Below are positions 36,363 to 46,778 of a stretch of DNA of 64,000 nt, piece by piece (positions within the stretch are counted from its first letter, which is position 1; each line of letters opens with the position of its first letter). The translations under genes and the position numbers were made by a program. Source of the DNA: Cannabis sativa (lineage: Eukaryota > Streptophyta > Magnoliopsida > Rosales > Cannabaceae); assembly GCF_029168945.1 (NCBI RefSeq), contig NC_083603.1, positions 40,734,396 through 40,798,395 of the forward strand, in the 5' to 3' direction. The notes beneath the pieces are model-generated. The model was not told where the DNA came from, did not search any database, and saw only the letters and a program-made list of their open reading frames with translations.

Positions 36363-37873
36363 AACCAGGCATTGCTCGCCAAGTGGGGTTGGGCTCTGCT
36401 GACTGAGGAAGAGTCGCTGTGCTGTAATGTTCTCAGATCTAAGTACCTTAAGGGTAAACCGTTTTTTGACTGTGAGGTTAAGAGCTCCGATTCTTGGTTT
36501 TGGAAAAATGTGGTGCGATCAAAAGAGATTTTAAGAAAAGGGGCGTGCAAGCTAATATCCGATGGGCGAGAGACAAGTATTTGGGACGACCCTTGGGTTA
36601 TCCACGGTACGGATTTTTACCCTAAGTCTAATTATCGTCAACAACGGGGCTTGGAGAAAGTGTCGGATTTACTGCTACCTGACGGGAATTGGGACACACC
36701 CAAGCTCCACAACCTTTTTGACCAGGAAACTGTTAGTAACATCTTAAGAGGCGGTATTCCGAGTGGTCAGGGAAGGGATAGATGGGTCTGGACAAAAGAA
36801 TCAAATGGTCTGTTTTCAACCAAGTCTGCATATCTTATTCAAGCCCTTGATCGGGCTCCTATGTGCAACATTGCTCCGGCACTATGGAACAAACTTTGGA
36901 ACTCAAAGATTTTGGAGCGGCATAAGGTCCATTGGTGGAGTATCCTTTCCAATGCGCTACCCTTACGAGCCCCTCTTGCTAAGAGAATGGGTTTTGAGGA
37001 GGTTTCCTGCCCTATTTGTGGAGAGGCTGAGGAGACCACAGAGCACTTGTTCCTGTATTGCAACTTTGCCTTCCACCTTTGGCGATCCTCTCCTTGGGGG
37101 GTTATGCCTGTGCTCGATTCAGGAGCCCGAATGTGGGACTGGGTTACTTTTCTATGGAATCTTAAATCAAGAGGAGTTGATACTGATAAGCTGTTCCTCT
37201 ACGCCTCAATTGTGGTAGATACGATTTGGAGGGCCCGCAACGACAAGGTACATAATAATTCAATGGGTAACATTAAACACTATATTGACTCTATTTTGTC
37301 TTGTTACACAGACTATGGCTCCTGCCTTCTTTCCCCTCCACAGTCTGTTGAGACTCAGGCTTGGTCTCCGCCTCCGGAAGATTGGATTAAAATCAACTGC
37401 GATGTCAAAGTCGGAGGTGAGACTATGTGTGCAGTGGCGATTGCGAGAGACCATAATGAATCAGTTTTGTGGGTGGCGGCAAAAAGGTTACAATTCACTG
37501 ACCCACTCACTGGAGAAGCTGCGGCCTGTCTTTTAGCCATGGAGACGGCGGTCTCATTACATCATCCTTTTGTTTTAGTGGAGAGTGATTCTGATGTTGT
37601 TATCAAGAACCTAAAAGGGGATGACTCTATTTGGGGGATTGAGAACTATGTGCGTCATTGCAAACTCCTCTCTACTTTTATGACTAATTGTAATTTTTCT
37701 TATATTACTAGAAACTGTAACTACGCGGCCCATAATGTGGCTAAATGGGCATTTGCCCACAATGTTACGGGCATGGTAGAAATATCTACTATACCTGTTA
37801 ATATCTTTTGTAATGACCATGAGGTCTAACTCTAATTTTATTTTATTTATAAACGCATTTTTCAAAAAAAAAA
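36363..37873 (+). mobile_element. LINE 2: 5'-truncated L1-type copy with 14-bp target duplication
   Basis: A 1511-bp insertion flanked by a perfect 14-bp direct repeat, TACTGCTCAGCCCA (36349-36362 and 37874-37887), with a 10-nt poly(A) at 37864-37873. The frame stays open from the target site to TAA-like 3' UTR (stop at 37829). It encodes the thumb end (NQALLAKWGWALL), the zf-RVT knuckle (SCPICGEAEETTEHLFLYC) and the RNase H-like domain (KINCDVKVG...ESDS...AAHNVAKWA) ending CNDHEV. Same family as LINE 1, colinear with its second half, but clearly diverged. RT motifs are lost by truncation. The reading frame is borrowed at its 5' end from the target DNA. Confidence 0.93.
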
Positions 37874-37887
37874 TACTGCTCAGCCCA

Positions 37888-38699
37888 TTTCCTTGATATT
37901 GTACTTTGTCCATATATTAAATGAAGTTCTTTCTTTGCTGTTTAAATCATTGTTAGTGAAGATTTCTGTTTTCACACTATCCAGGACTTGAATATCCGCA
38001 GCTCTAAAATAAAATTTGCACATTCAATTGAAATTGAAATACATGCAAATAAAAAAGACAACTTTAAATCCTCTGCAATATACAATGATTTATATCATTG
38101 CCTTTTTAACAGCCAATTCCATGTGATGAGCAGCACATTAATTAAATAAAAAAACAATATTGGTGTAATGACATTTCAGATATGATATTGATTGCTTTCT
38201 TTCGGATGAAAAGGGTGTTTAAAAATTAAAACAGAGAGAAATTTAAGTGATTAATCAAACTCTTAAGCTCATAATTGAATTGAATTATATAAAACACCAA
38301 CCCCAGAAGCCCAAACACTTAAATCAAAACTCAAGCTTTCCAGAATCCAAGACAAAACTACACACAATTAAGAACAAACATTTTATTCTTAAATCGGGAG
38401 CCAAATACCCCTAGAGCCTTAGACTAAAGGCTTGAATTCAGTGGAATCGGCAATTAAATTTTTATTCCTAATACTGCATTTTTTTGCGTCTGAATAATTC
38501 TCGATTGATACTGAAAACAATATTAGAGAGCATGTTCTTTAGATGATTGATTTCCTCATGATTTCCAGTAAAATGAGAGATTAGAAAGAAAATAAGAAGA
38601 GAGAGCGAGGGAAAGAATAAAGAATGAGTAGAGAAATTTTTGACACTAATCTATAATGATTACATGGTGGAAATTGGACTCGTAAAATATCACTGTGGT
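37888..38699. other. Intergenic, no gene seen
   Basis: AT-rich sequence downstream of LINE 2. An ordinary plant intergenic composition with GAGAGA-like purine runs at about 38600-38630. Nothing recognisable. Confidence 0.4.
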
Positions 38700-38955
38700 T
38701 GATCATTGATACCATTGCTTTTAAATACTTTCCAAAATCTCACTTGGTTTCACAAATTCCTCTCAAAGTCTTTGGAAGTACTGGATTTGTTCATATCTAT
38801 AGTCAAAATCAAGGTAAACTGGATGCAAGAGCCACAAAATGTATCTTTGTTGAATACTCATCCAACACAAATGTTATTGTCCTACTTCCAAGAATTTTTT
38901 TCACTTAATGGATGTAACTTTCTTTGAACACCTTCCATACTTCTCCAACTCTGCA
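38700..38955 (+). pseudogene. Ty1/copia pol fragment
   Basis: Reads FPKSHLVSQIPLKVFGSTGF, VHIYSQNQGKLDARATKCIF and, after a frameshift, MDVTFFEHLPYFS. This is the stretch between integrase and reverse transcriptase of plant copia polyproteins (usual form IPPKVFGCxCFVH...KLDPRAxKCxFLGYS...DVTFFExxPYF). It stops abruptly where NLR sequence begins. Confidence 0.8.
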
Positions 38956-38959
38956 ATTC

Positions 38960-39292
38960 TAGGCGAGAAGGATTTTTGGAAAACGATAAAAAAACATAAG
39001 AAGATTGAAGAACTTGGAGAGGAATATCTTGAACATCTTTTATCAAGGTCATTCTTCCAACATTCAAGTTATAAAAAAGAATCCTTTCTCCGTATACATG
39101 ACATGGTACATGATTTAGCTATGTTTGCATCATCTGGTTTTTGTTTTACACTCCAATGCTCGATTAGAAAGATGATAGTTTCGTATGATATGTTTCTTAC
39201 AGCAAAAAGTTGTTTAAGAGTGCTTTCCTTAAACAACTCCACTATCAAGGAGCTGCCTAATTCGATTAGCTATCTAAAACATTTAGGTGGCG
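38960..39292 (+). pseudogene. NLR fragment fused to copia sequence
   Basis: From about 38963 the same frame (38908-39315) continues as KIEELGEEYLEHLLSRSFFQ, HSSYKKESFLRIHDMVHDLA, MFASSGFCF. It then jumps to YDMFLTAKSCLRVLSLNN, STIKELPNSISYLKHL. This matches the intact NLR at 47841-51077 from about residue 450 to residue 615, with roughly 175 bp deleted. The fragment ends where a repeat beginning GGTGGCGTTTGGTTGGAGG interrupts KHLRYLDL. It is a rearranged partial duplicate. Confidence 0.85.
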
Positions 39293-39700
39293 TTTGGTTG
39301 GAGGTAATGAAATAGAATGGAATGGAAAGGAAACAATTTTCATTTTATTCCTTTGTTTGGTTGCATTTTAAAGTATTGGAATGACATTCTAATAGAATGC
39401 TCTTGAGCTAGTCTCACGTGATTAACATCATGAGCTTATAAATACAGTTAAAAAACTCATAAATATAGTGACTAAGCTAATTAATGTCCTAATAATAAAA
39501 AAAATTCTTTCTAACACTCAATTTATAATTTTGTTAATTAAATTATATTATACCATATGATAACTAATTAATTTTTAAAATTAAAATATACATATATATA
39601 TATATACACATAAAATAATCAAAATGATAACTTATTAAACATGCTATTCATTAGTTTAGAAAAATACCAATCCACTTTAATAGGGTTGGAATTGGGGGTA
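39291..39700. repeat. MITE-like repeat interrupting the NLR fragment
   Basis: Starts GGTGGCGTTTGGTTGGAGG, followed by GAATGGAATGGAAAGG. This is the common plant transposon-end wording GGCGTTTGGTTG. The right end is not clear; possibly GGGTTGGAATTGGGGG near 39680-39700. AT-rich body. Confidence 0.45.
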
Positions 39701-39972
39701 AGTTGAAAAATACATCTTTTATTAATCAATTAATCAAATTTACTTTTAATTTTATATTTATTTAAAACATACTTCTTTTTATATGTATTGTACCCAAAAT
39801 ACCCTGACATAAGAGAGTTAGATGGAGAGTATCTTGAAGTGACAGGAACAAAATTGGTACAATGTTTAAAAAAAGAAGTAAAAATAATAAATTTTAAAAA
39901 AGAGGATAAAAATAAAAAAAAGAGAATATAAAAAAGTATAGAGTGTAATTTTCTCTTGGAATTAGGTTGTAC
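39695..39972 (-). repeat. Dispersed repeat, copy 1
   Basis: The reverse complement (ACTCTATACTTTTTTATATT...CCTGTCACTTCA...TCTTATGTCAGGGTATTTTG) aligns over about 270 bp with 62245-62510. Both open a similar short frame (xFVPVTSRY...NSLMSGYFGYNTY). I read this as shared non-coding repeat sequence. Confidence 0.6.
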
Positions 39973-40246
39973 AAAATTAATGGGCCAATGTAGTCCAATC
40001 ATCAACCAATCACCAAAAATTTGAAAACCCTAAACCTAACAACACTCACTCACCCTCTCACGCCGCTCATCTCTTTGTCTTTAAAGCCTGAAACTGAAGA
40101 AACCATTGAGGTATGCCTTTCTTCCTCTCTATTCAATTTTCATTTAGGGTTTTAATTCCATAAAAAATGCTCATACACAAAAATGGCAATTTGATATATA
40201 TATATAAATAATTTTGCTGTTTTTTTCAACAGAAACAAAAACAAAA

Positions 40247-40267
40247 ATGGTTAATAATATGATATGA
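40247..40267 (+). promoter_or_regulatory. Short upstream ORF before HISN2
   Basis: ATG GTT AAT AAT ATG ATA TGA (6 codons plus stop), ending 7 nt before the HISN2 start at 40275. It follows a likely 5' UTR intron (donor GAGGTATGCC near 40110, acceptor TTCAACAG at about 40232). It could dampen translation or force reinitiation. Confidence 0.5.
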
Positions 40268-40274
40268 AACATCA

Positions 40275-42555
40275 ATGGCGGTTTCATATCTTCATTTTCT
40301 CCAACCTTTGAACTTCTCTTCCACAAGTCGTTTATCTATTTCCAGTAGAGACTCTTCTACGAGAAGGAACACTTGCCTTGTGTTAGCTTCCAACAACAAG
40401 GTTGTTTTTTCTTATTCCATGATATTTAATATATTTATATATATAGTCAGACCCAGATGTATATAGTCAGATTTCTACTGTGTTATACTATGGTAGTAGT
40501 TTTTACATATCTGGAAAACTAAAGATAGAGACATGGATTTGATTATTATATCTGATCTTTTATCTCTTGAAGCTGTTCATCGTTGCCCGTTAATATTTAA
40601 TCCATTATTATTCGAGCTACATCTGGACTGTACATTTTCCTTGCCCCAAAATTTCAATTAAGCTTGTGCATTGTGAATGTGATCTAGAATAGTTATAGTT
40701 TTTGTTATGCTTATGAGTTTACCAGACATAGTCAAGTGTCTACCAAAGTTGACTATGGTAGAGACTGTTACATGTTTGGAAAAGGAAGTCTAGAGAAGGA
40801 AATTTGATTCATGGGTTTCCCATCTATCTTATGGACTCTCTTGAAGGTGTTCATCGTTGCCCGATAATGTCATGTAATTATTAACGAGCTACATCTGGAC
40901 CCTACATTGTTAATTTCGAATGTACTTTAGTTGTTTTATTTACCAGACATAGTCAAGTGTCTACCAAAACTTTTTTATGGTAGAGACTGTTACATGTTTG
41001 GAAAAGGAAAGATAGAGAAGGATGTTTGATTGACGGGTTTCCGTCAATCTTATCTACCCTCTTGAAGGTGTTCATCGTTGCCCGATAATGTCATTATTGT
41101 CGAGCTACATCTGGACCCTACATTATATTCTTGTGTTTAGAACATTATGTTAAGCATTAATCCCCAAATGCAATTTGCTGTTTGTATCAAGGATTATGTA
41201 GTAATAATGCGAAAATTGTTTCAGGTTGAGACATTGTTAGATAGTGTTAAATGGGATGACAAAGGTTTAGCAGTGGCGATAGCGCAAAATGTTGACACTG
41301 GAGCCATATTAATGCAAGGGTTTGCTAACAGGGATGCTGTGGCCACAACAATTTCGTCTCGAAAGGCTACATTCTTCAGCCGCTCTAGGTCTACTTTGTG
41401 GACAAAGGGAGAGACCTCAAATAATTTCATCAACGTGCATGACATCTTCATTGACTGTGACCGAGACTCGGTATGTTCTGGTTTGTATGCTAATTTTAGT
41501 GTCATTGGCAAGCAAGTAAGTAGAACAGGGGATTTTTAGGGAGACAGAAGAGAAAGTTTGTGGTTTAATTATAATCTAACTTGAAAAACTAAAAATATGA
41601 TGAATACTATGGTAGTATAACCAATTAGGAAAATAAATAACAAATCTTTAACTTGTTTGCCATTGACATTTGACATTATAAGTAGAAAAGAGAGAAGAGA
41701 AGTAGAAGATTTGATAAAGGGGATAATACCCGAAAAAAGGAAAACTGAAGTGAAAGTTCTTATGAGAGGAAATCTGAGTGGTTATAATTATAATCTTATT
41801 AAATTCATAAAGATTTTGGTAAGAAGGCCAATTTCTAGCAAGTAAACAAAGTAACTTTTGTAGTTAAGTTTTGTATGTAAACTAGATTTTCATCACCTTT
41901 GATCCAACAATAACTCCAGATTATCTTTTTAGATAATCTACCTTGGGACGCCTGATGGTCCTACTTGCCATACAGGGGCCGAAACATGCTATTATACACG
42001 AGTTTCTGATTCTTTAGAACATCTCGAGGTATGTTATTGCATTCGCTAGAATCTTGCTTATATGGTTTTCTCATCATTATTCATTTGATAACATTGTAGA
42101 TTACATAATGTAGAGTGAAATTGAAGAAAACAAATTGGCACAAACGACTTTATACTCGTTAGAGTCTACAATTTCCCTGCGGAAAGCAGAATTAGAAGTG
42201 CCACAAAGTGGTAAACCGTCCTGGACTAGACGATTATTACTTGATAACAAATTGTTGTGCTCAAAAATCAGGTAACTTTCACTGGCGAATTAGTTATTGT
42301 TTCGTAAAGACTAGTTTTCTGATGAGTATGAGTAATTTATAATTTAGGGAGGAGGCGAACGAGTTGTGTCAAACACTCGAGGAAAATGAAGAAAAGTCGC
42401 GAACTGCTTCAGAGATGGCAGATGTGCTTTATCACGCCATGGTTCTTCTTGCGGTGAAAGATGTGAAAATGGAAGAAGTTCTACAAGTTCTTAGGGAGAG
42501 ATTTTCTCAGTCAGGAATTGAGGAGAAGCGAAGGCGGGCTTCTTCTTCGAAGTGA
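40275..42555 (+). CDS. HISN2: Histidine biosynthesis bifunctional protein hisIE, plastidial
   Basis: Five exons: 40275-40400, 41225-41470, 41933-42028, 42114-42271 and 42348-42555. All are GT-AG and in phase, giving 277 residues. The first 42 or so residues are Ser/Arg-rich, a plastid transit peptide. The phosphoribosyl-AMP cyclohydrolase domain follows. Its zinc ligands Cys120 (DCDRDS), Cys136 (TCHTG) and Cys143 (ETCYY) keep the canonical 16 and 7 residue spacing. The C-terminal phosphoribosyl-ATP pyrophosphatase domain has EEANELCQTLEENEEKSR and TASEMADVLYHAMVLL. The enzyme carries out steps 2 and 3 of histidine synthesis: PR-ATP to PR-AMP, then ring opening to ProFAR. Length and motifs agree with the plant orthologue. 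Intron 1 (40401-41224) is expanded by a threefold repeat. All catalytic motifs are intact. Confidence 0.95.
40475..41130 (+). repeat. Three-copy tandem repeat in HISN2 intron 1
   Basis: Three diverged units contain the ordered words CTATGGTAG, ACATGTTTGGAAAA, AGATAGAGA, CTCTTGAAG, GTTCATCGTTGCCCG and CGAGCTACATCTGGAC. The GTTCATCG anchors lie at about 40574, 40849 and 41070, so spacing is about 275 and 221 bp. Units 2 and 3 are much closer to each other, so the last duplication is recent. Confidence 0.85.
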
Positions 42556-43879
42556 TTAGCATGAACTGTGTTAGTTGCAAGTTCAAGTGGTATAATTGGG
42601 GATGTAATAATTTATTATTCATGTCACATAATCCTTCCCTAATATCCTAAATTTAATTGAAACAAGACTTGAAAAATAAGTTCAAGCAGAAAAGAGTGTA
42701 AAATATGAGCTGAATCCAGAATAATACATAAAAGAAATTCGATTTTGTAAAAGTTTGACAAAATTGGGAGTATTTGCTGTGTTATTTACATTTAGCTTCC
42801 CCTCATCAGAATTTTTGTTTTTACGGTTTTTATGGTAAAAATTACATGATATTTTTATTTGACAGAAAATTATAATTTTGTGATATATTTATAGTAATTT
42901 TTAATATTGTGCTGTAAAACTACCATAGACATTCGATTAATTATTAAAAAGATAATAATTTAATTGTATAAATAGTCTATTAAAAAAATAAACAATGCAT
43001 TTTCAATGTAAAAAATGTATCATTTTTTTGCACACTATTATTGGAGCATATTTTTTTTTCTTGATGTTAGTTATTAACAAAATTAGACATCTCCAATATG
43101 ATAAATGTTAGTGGTAATGTTTGCTATAGCAAAAGATAATCACATGAAACATTATTTTTCTTTTTTAGAATTTTTATATTTTTATGTTTAAGTTTTTTTT
43201 TTAATATATTTTATGGTGTTTTATAAAAATAACAACAAATTAATAAGAATATAATATAAAAATATAGACTTTATTTTCCGTAAATGAAATTATTAAAATT
43301 CGGTACAACTTTTTTTTTTTTTTTTTTTTTTTTGTATTCATAAAATAATCTCAACTTTTATTATGAATATTTGGTGTCAACCCATTCCCTAAATCCTACG
43401 ATTTGGGGAGAACACATTGAGTCTTGGCCAACATTCGAAAGAGAGGGGAGCCACACTGTAATGTAACATTAGTTGTCATTACATACATAAGTTCATCAAA
43501 AAAAACCAACTGAGGTTTTTGCACTACTACTTACTAAAACCCTTTTCTGTTTACTAGTTGGTTAATTCATTTGTGTTTACCATTATGAAACAATAGAGAA
43601 GATCATAGAGTTTAAACCACACCAAAGACTTCATTAAATATCCCATACTTGATGATATTAACTACCATAAACATTTCATTGTCATTGTTGATGCTATTTA
43701 TAAAATCAAAATTCATTTTCATTTTTAATAGGGATAGAGATTGAGATGTACCAACTACAAAAGCAAGAATACAAAATGGCTCCTATGTAAGAATTTGTAT
43801 ACTTAGGCAACTAAGAGTTGTAAGACAAACGTTTTATTGTTTATTGTTAATATAGCTTAGCTTTGAGTTACAGTTTCAG
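42556..43879. other. Intergenic, no gene seen
   Basis: Begins with the HISN2 3' UTR. A long T run at about 43311-43333 is followed by TTTGGTGTCAACCCATTCCC and AGTCTTGGCC, which may be a retroelement tail on the minus strand. ACAAAATGGCTCCTATGTAA occurs at 43771 and again at 44594 and 51949. Confidence 0.4.
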
Positions 43880-44572
43880 GTGTTTGCAGTGAGAGTGGTG
43901 CAAGTTTAGGCTATTTTTTCAAACCAAATTATATATATATATATATATGTAATTTTTACAATTTTTCAAACTACAACCCCACTGCAAAACCATAAAACTA
44001 CATAAACCACACCACAAAAATGTGGTACGCTACAATTAGACATTTTACACTATTATTATTATTATTATCAAATATTAAACTAAAAATTAAAAAATTAGTT
44101 TAATAAAATTTCAACAATTAAAAAAAAATTATATTATTAAATTTTTAATGTTATAACATATATACTAACTCTAAACATAGGCACTAAACCTGTGTCTAGG
44201 GCCCACCTTTCCTTTCTAAGTAAAAGTTCAAAAATAATTTTTTTTGAAAACTACTATACTTTTTCTAAATAAAGGCTAAAAATAATTTTGTTTCCCATCT
44301 CCTCCTAAATTTATTGCTAATCAAATTATTGTATTAAATTATCTCTAAGAAGATATATAATATATATCAATAAAAAATTAATAAAAATAAGAATAATTTA
44401 TATAAATACTCCTTAAATTTAATAGTATGTGTTGAGCTTTATATGAGTTGTTTATAAATATAAAAAAAAAAAATTAAATTCTAAAAATTAATATTTTCAT
44501 AATATATAATACAGTCATAGAATTTCAAACCATATATTTTGTACGGTCTGATGTGGTGCGAGCATGAACACT
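43880..44572. mobile_element. hAT-like element, relative of 22342-23065
   Basis: The left end is AGGTGTTTGCAGTGAGAGTG. The right end inverts to TAGGAGTGTTCATGCTCGCA. AT-rich body with TA-dinucleotide and TTA microsatellites. Contains a degraded relative (44177-44320) of the nested MITE at 22700-22894. Non-coding. It ends about 75 bp before the SLO2 start codon. Confidence 0.5.
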
Positions 44573-44648
44573 CCTAGTTTGAGCTCAGATATTACAAAAT
44601 GGCTCCTATGTAATTTGTATACTTATTATCACAGTCTCAAATAATGGA

Positions 44649-46778
44649 ATGGCAAGGCGTGGATTCCTCAAACAACTCTCCGGTGACCTCTCTTTCGTTG
44701 ACTCCACACCCTTCGCCAAGCTCCTGGATTCTTGCGCCAGCTCCAAGTCCGCTCGCCATACACGTCGTGTACATGCCCGAATCATCAAAACTCAATTTTC
44801 CTTTGAAATTTTTATTCAGAATAGGCTCATTGATGTGTATGCAAAATGTGGCTGTTTAAATGAAGCTCGCAAAGTGTTCGATAAAATGCCTCACAGAAAC
44901 ATTTTTACTGGGAACTCTATTATATGTGCGTTAACAAAGTCTGGTTTTTTTGATGAGGCTGTCCGGATTTTTGACTCCATGCCTGATCATGATCAATGCA
45001 CATGGAATTCTTTGCTTTCGGGATTTTCCCAACATGACCGATATGAAGAAGCAGTTGAATGTGTTATTAATATGCAAAGACAGGATTTTGTGTTGAATGA
45101 TTACTCGTTTGGTAGTGCTCTTAGTGCTTGTGCAGGGTTAAGAGATTTGAAAATGGGTATTCAAATCCATGCTTTGATATCAAAGTCTCCTTACTCTTCT
45201 GATGTTTATATGGGGTCTGCTCTTATTGATATGTACTCTAAATGTGGGAGTGTGATTTTGGCACAAATGGTTTTTAATTGGATGCAAGAACGAAATATTG
45301 TATCTTGGAATAGCTTAATTAGTTGTTATGAGCAGAATGGTCCTGCAAGTGAAGCACTTGAAGTTTTCCTGAAAATGATGGGTTGTAGTAGAATTGAGCC
45401 AGATGAGGTTACATTAGCCAGTGTGGTAAGTGCGTGTGCAAGCTTGTTGGCTATAAAAGAAGGACTTCAAATTCATGCCCGTGTTATAAAATGTGATAAA
45501 TTGAGAGATGATCTTATACTAGGAAATGCATTGGTTGATATGTATGCGAAATGTGGTAGAATCAATGAAGCTAGATGGGTTTTTGACAGGATGCCGATTA
45601 GGAATGTAGTCTCTGAAACCTCCATGGTTAGTGGTTATGCCAAAGCAGCGAGTGTGGAAGCTGCTAGGTTAATGTTTACAAAGATGAGTGAGAGGAATGT
45701 TGTTTCTTGGAATGCACTTATTTCGGGGTACACTCAGATTGGGGAAAATGAAGAAGCACTTTCACTCTTCCTCCTCCTGAAAAGGGAGTCAATATGGCCT
45801 ACGCACTATACATTTGGGAATCTGCTCAACGCTTGTGCAAATATCGCTGACTTGCAGCTCGGGAAGCAGGCTCACTCACATGTGGTGAAGCATGGATTTC
45901 GGTTCCAAAATGGTGAAGAGCCTGATATTTTCGTAGGGAATTCTCTAATAGACATGTATATGAAATGTGGATCAATTGATGATGGCTGTCGTGTTTTTGA
46001 GAAAATGTTGGAGAGGGATCGTATTTCGTGGAATGCCATGATAGTAGGGTATGCTCAGAATGGATATGGGACTGAAGCTCTTGAACTATTCAGGAAAATG
46101 TTGGCATTGGGGGAAAAGCCTGACCATGTCACAATGATTGGAGTACTGTGTGGATGTAGCCACGCTGGGCTGGTTGAGGAGGGCCGTCGATATTTCTACT
46201 CTATGACCGAAGAGCATCATTTGGTTCCATTGAAGGACCACTATACATGTATCGTTGATTTACTTGGTCGGGCCGGTCATCTTGATGAAGCCAAAAATCT
46301 GATAGAGACAATGCCAATGCAGCCTGATGCTGTTATTTGGGGGTCTCTTCTTGGTGCTTGTAAACTTCATCGTAGTATTACCTTAGGGAAGTATGTGGCG
46401 GAAAAGCTCCTGGAAATAGAACCTATGAACTCTGGACCTTATGTTCTTCTTTCAAACATGTATGCTGAGCTCGGAAGATGGGGTGATGTTGTAAAAATAA
46501 GAAAGTTGATGAAACAACGAGGAGTGATCAAGCAGCCGGGTTGTAGTTGGATTGAGGTAAAGGGTCATGTACATGTTTTCTTAGTGAAAGATAAAAGGCA
46601 TCCTAAAAGGAAGGAAATATATACACTTCTTATGTCACTTACGAAACAGATGAAGAGAGCTGGATATGCCCCACATTCATGTGATAACGAGGTTTATGAA
46701 GAACAGAGTGACTCTGAAGTTGAGCATACCTCATTCTACATAATGGGTATGCCACAAGATGTTGCTGCTGCTATATAA
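44649..46778 (+). CDS. SLO2: E-class PLS pentatricopeptide repeat protein (SLO2-like)
   Basis: An intronless frame of 709 residues. It starts MARRGFLKQLSGDLSFVDST then PFAKLLDSC and has a tandem array of P, L and S type PPR motifs (for example NRLIDVYAKCGCLNEARKVF, DKMPHRNI; NSLIDMYMKCGSIDDGCRVF). It closes with the E/E+ region (GCSWIEVKGHVHVFLVKDKR, HPKRKEIY). There is no DYW domain. From memory, the order and wording match Arabidopsis At2g13600 (SLO2), a mitochondrial C-to-U RNA-editing factor, over nearly the full length. The C-terminal tail after HPKRKE is longer and unlike what I recall. A close paralogue cannot be excluded without a search. The 5' flank carries a repeat (ACAAAATGGCTCCTATGTAA at 44594) also found at 43771 and 51949. 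Confidence 0.85.
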   Translation: MARRGFLKQLSGDLSFVDSTPFAKLLDSCASSKSARHTRRVHARIIKTQFSFEIFIQNRLIDVYAKCGCLNEARKVFDKMPHRNIFTGNSIICALTKSGFFDEAVRIFDSMPDHDQCTWNSLLSGFSQHDRYEEAVECVINMQRQDFVLNDYSFGSALSACAGLRDLKMGIQIHALISKSPYSSDVYMGSALIDMYSKCGSVILAQMVFNWMQERNIVSWNSLISCYEQNGPASEALEVFLKMMGCSRIEPDEVTLASVVSACASLLAIKEGLQIHARVIKCDKLRDDLILGNALVDMYAKCGRINEARWVFDRMPIRNVVSETSMVSGYAKAASVEAARLMFTKMSERNVVSWNALISGYTQIGENEEALSLFLLLKRESIWPTHYTFGNLLNACANIADLQLGKQAHSHVVKHGFRFQNGEEPDIFVGNSLIDMYMKCGSIDDGCRVFEKMLERDRISWNAMIVGYAQNGYGTEALELFRKMLALGEKPDHVTMIGVLCGCSHAGLVEEGRRYFYSMTEEHHLVPLKDHYTCIVDLLGRAGHLDEAKNLIETMPMQPDAVIWGSLLGACKLHRSITLGKYVAEKLLEIEPMNSGPYVLLSNMYAELGRWGDVVKIRKLMKQRGVIKQPGCSWIEVKGHVHVFLVKDKRHPKRKEIYTLLMSLTKQMKRAGYAPHSCDNEVYEEQSDSEVEHTSFYIMGMPQDVAAAI

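Noticed and set aside
41657..41845. 62-codon ORF within HISN2 intron 2
   Set aside because: Low-complexity basic peptide inside an intron bounded by good splice sites.
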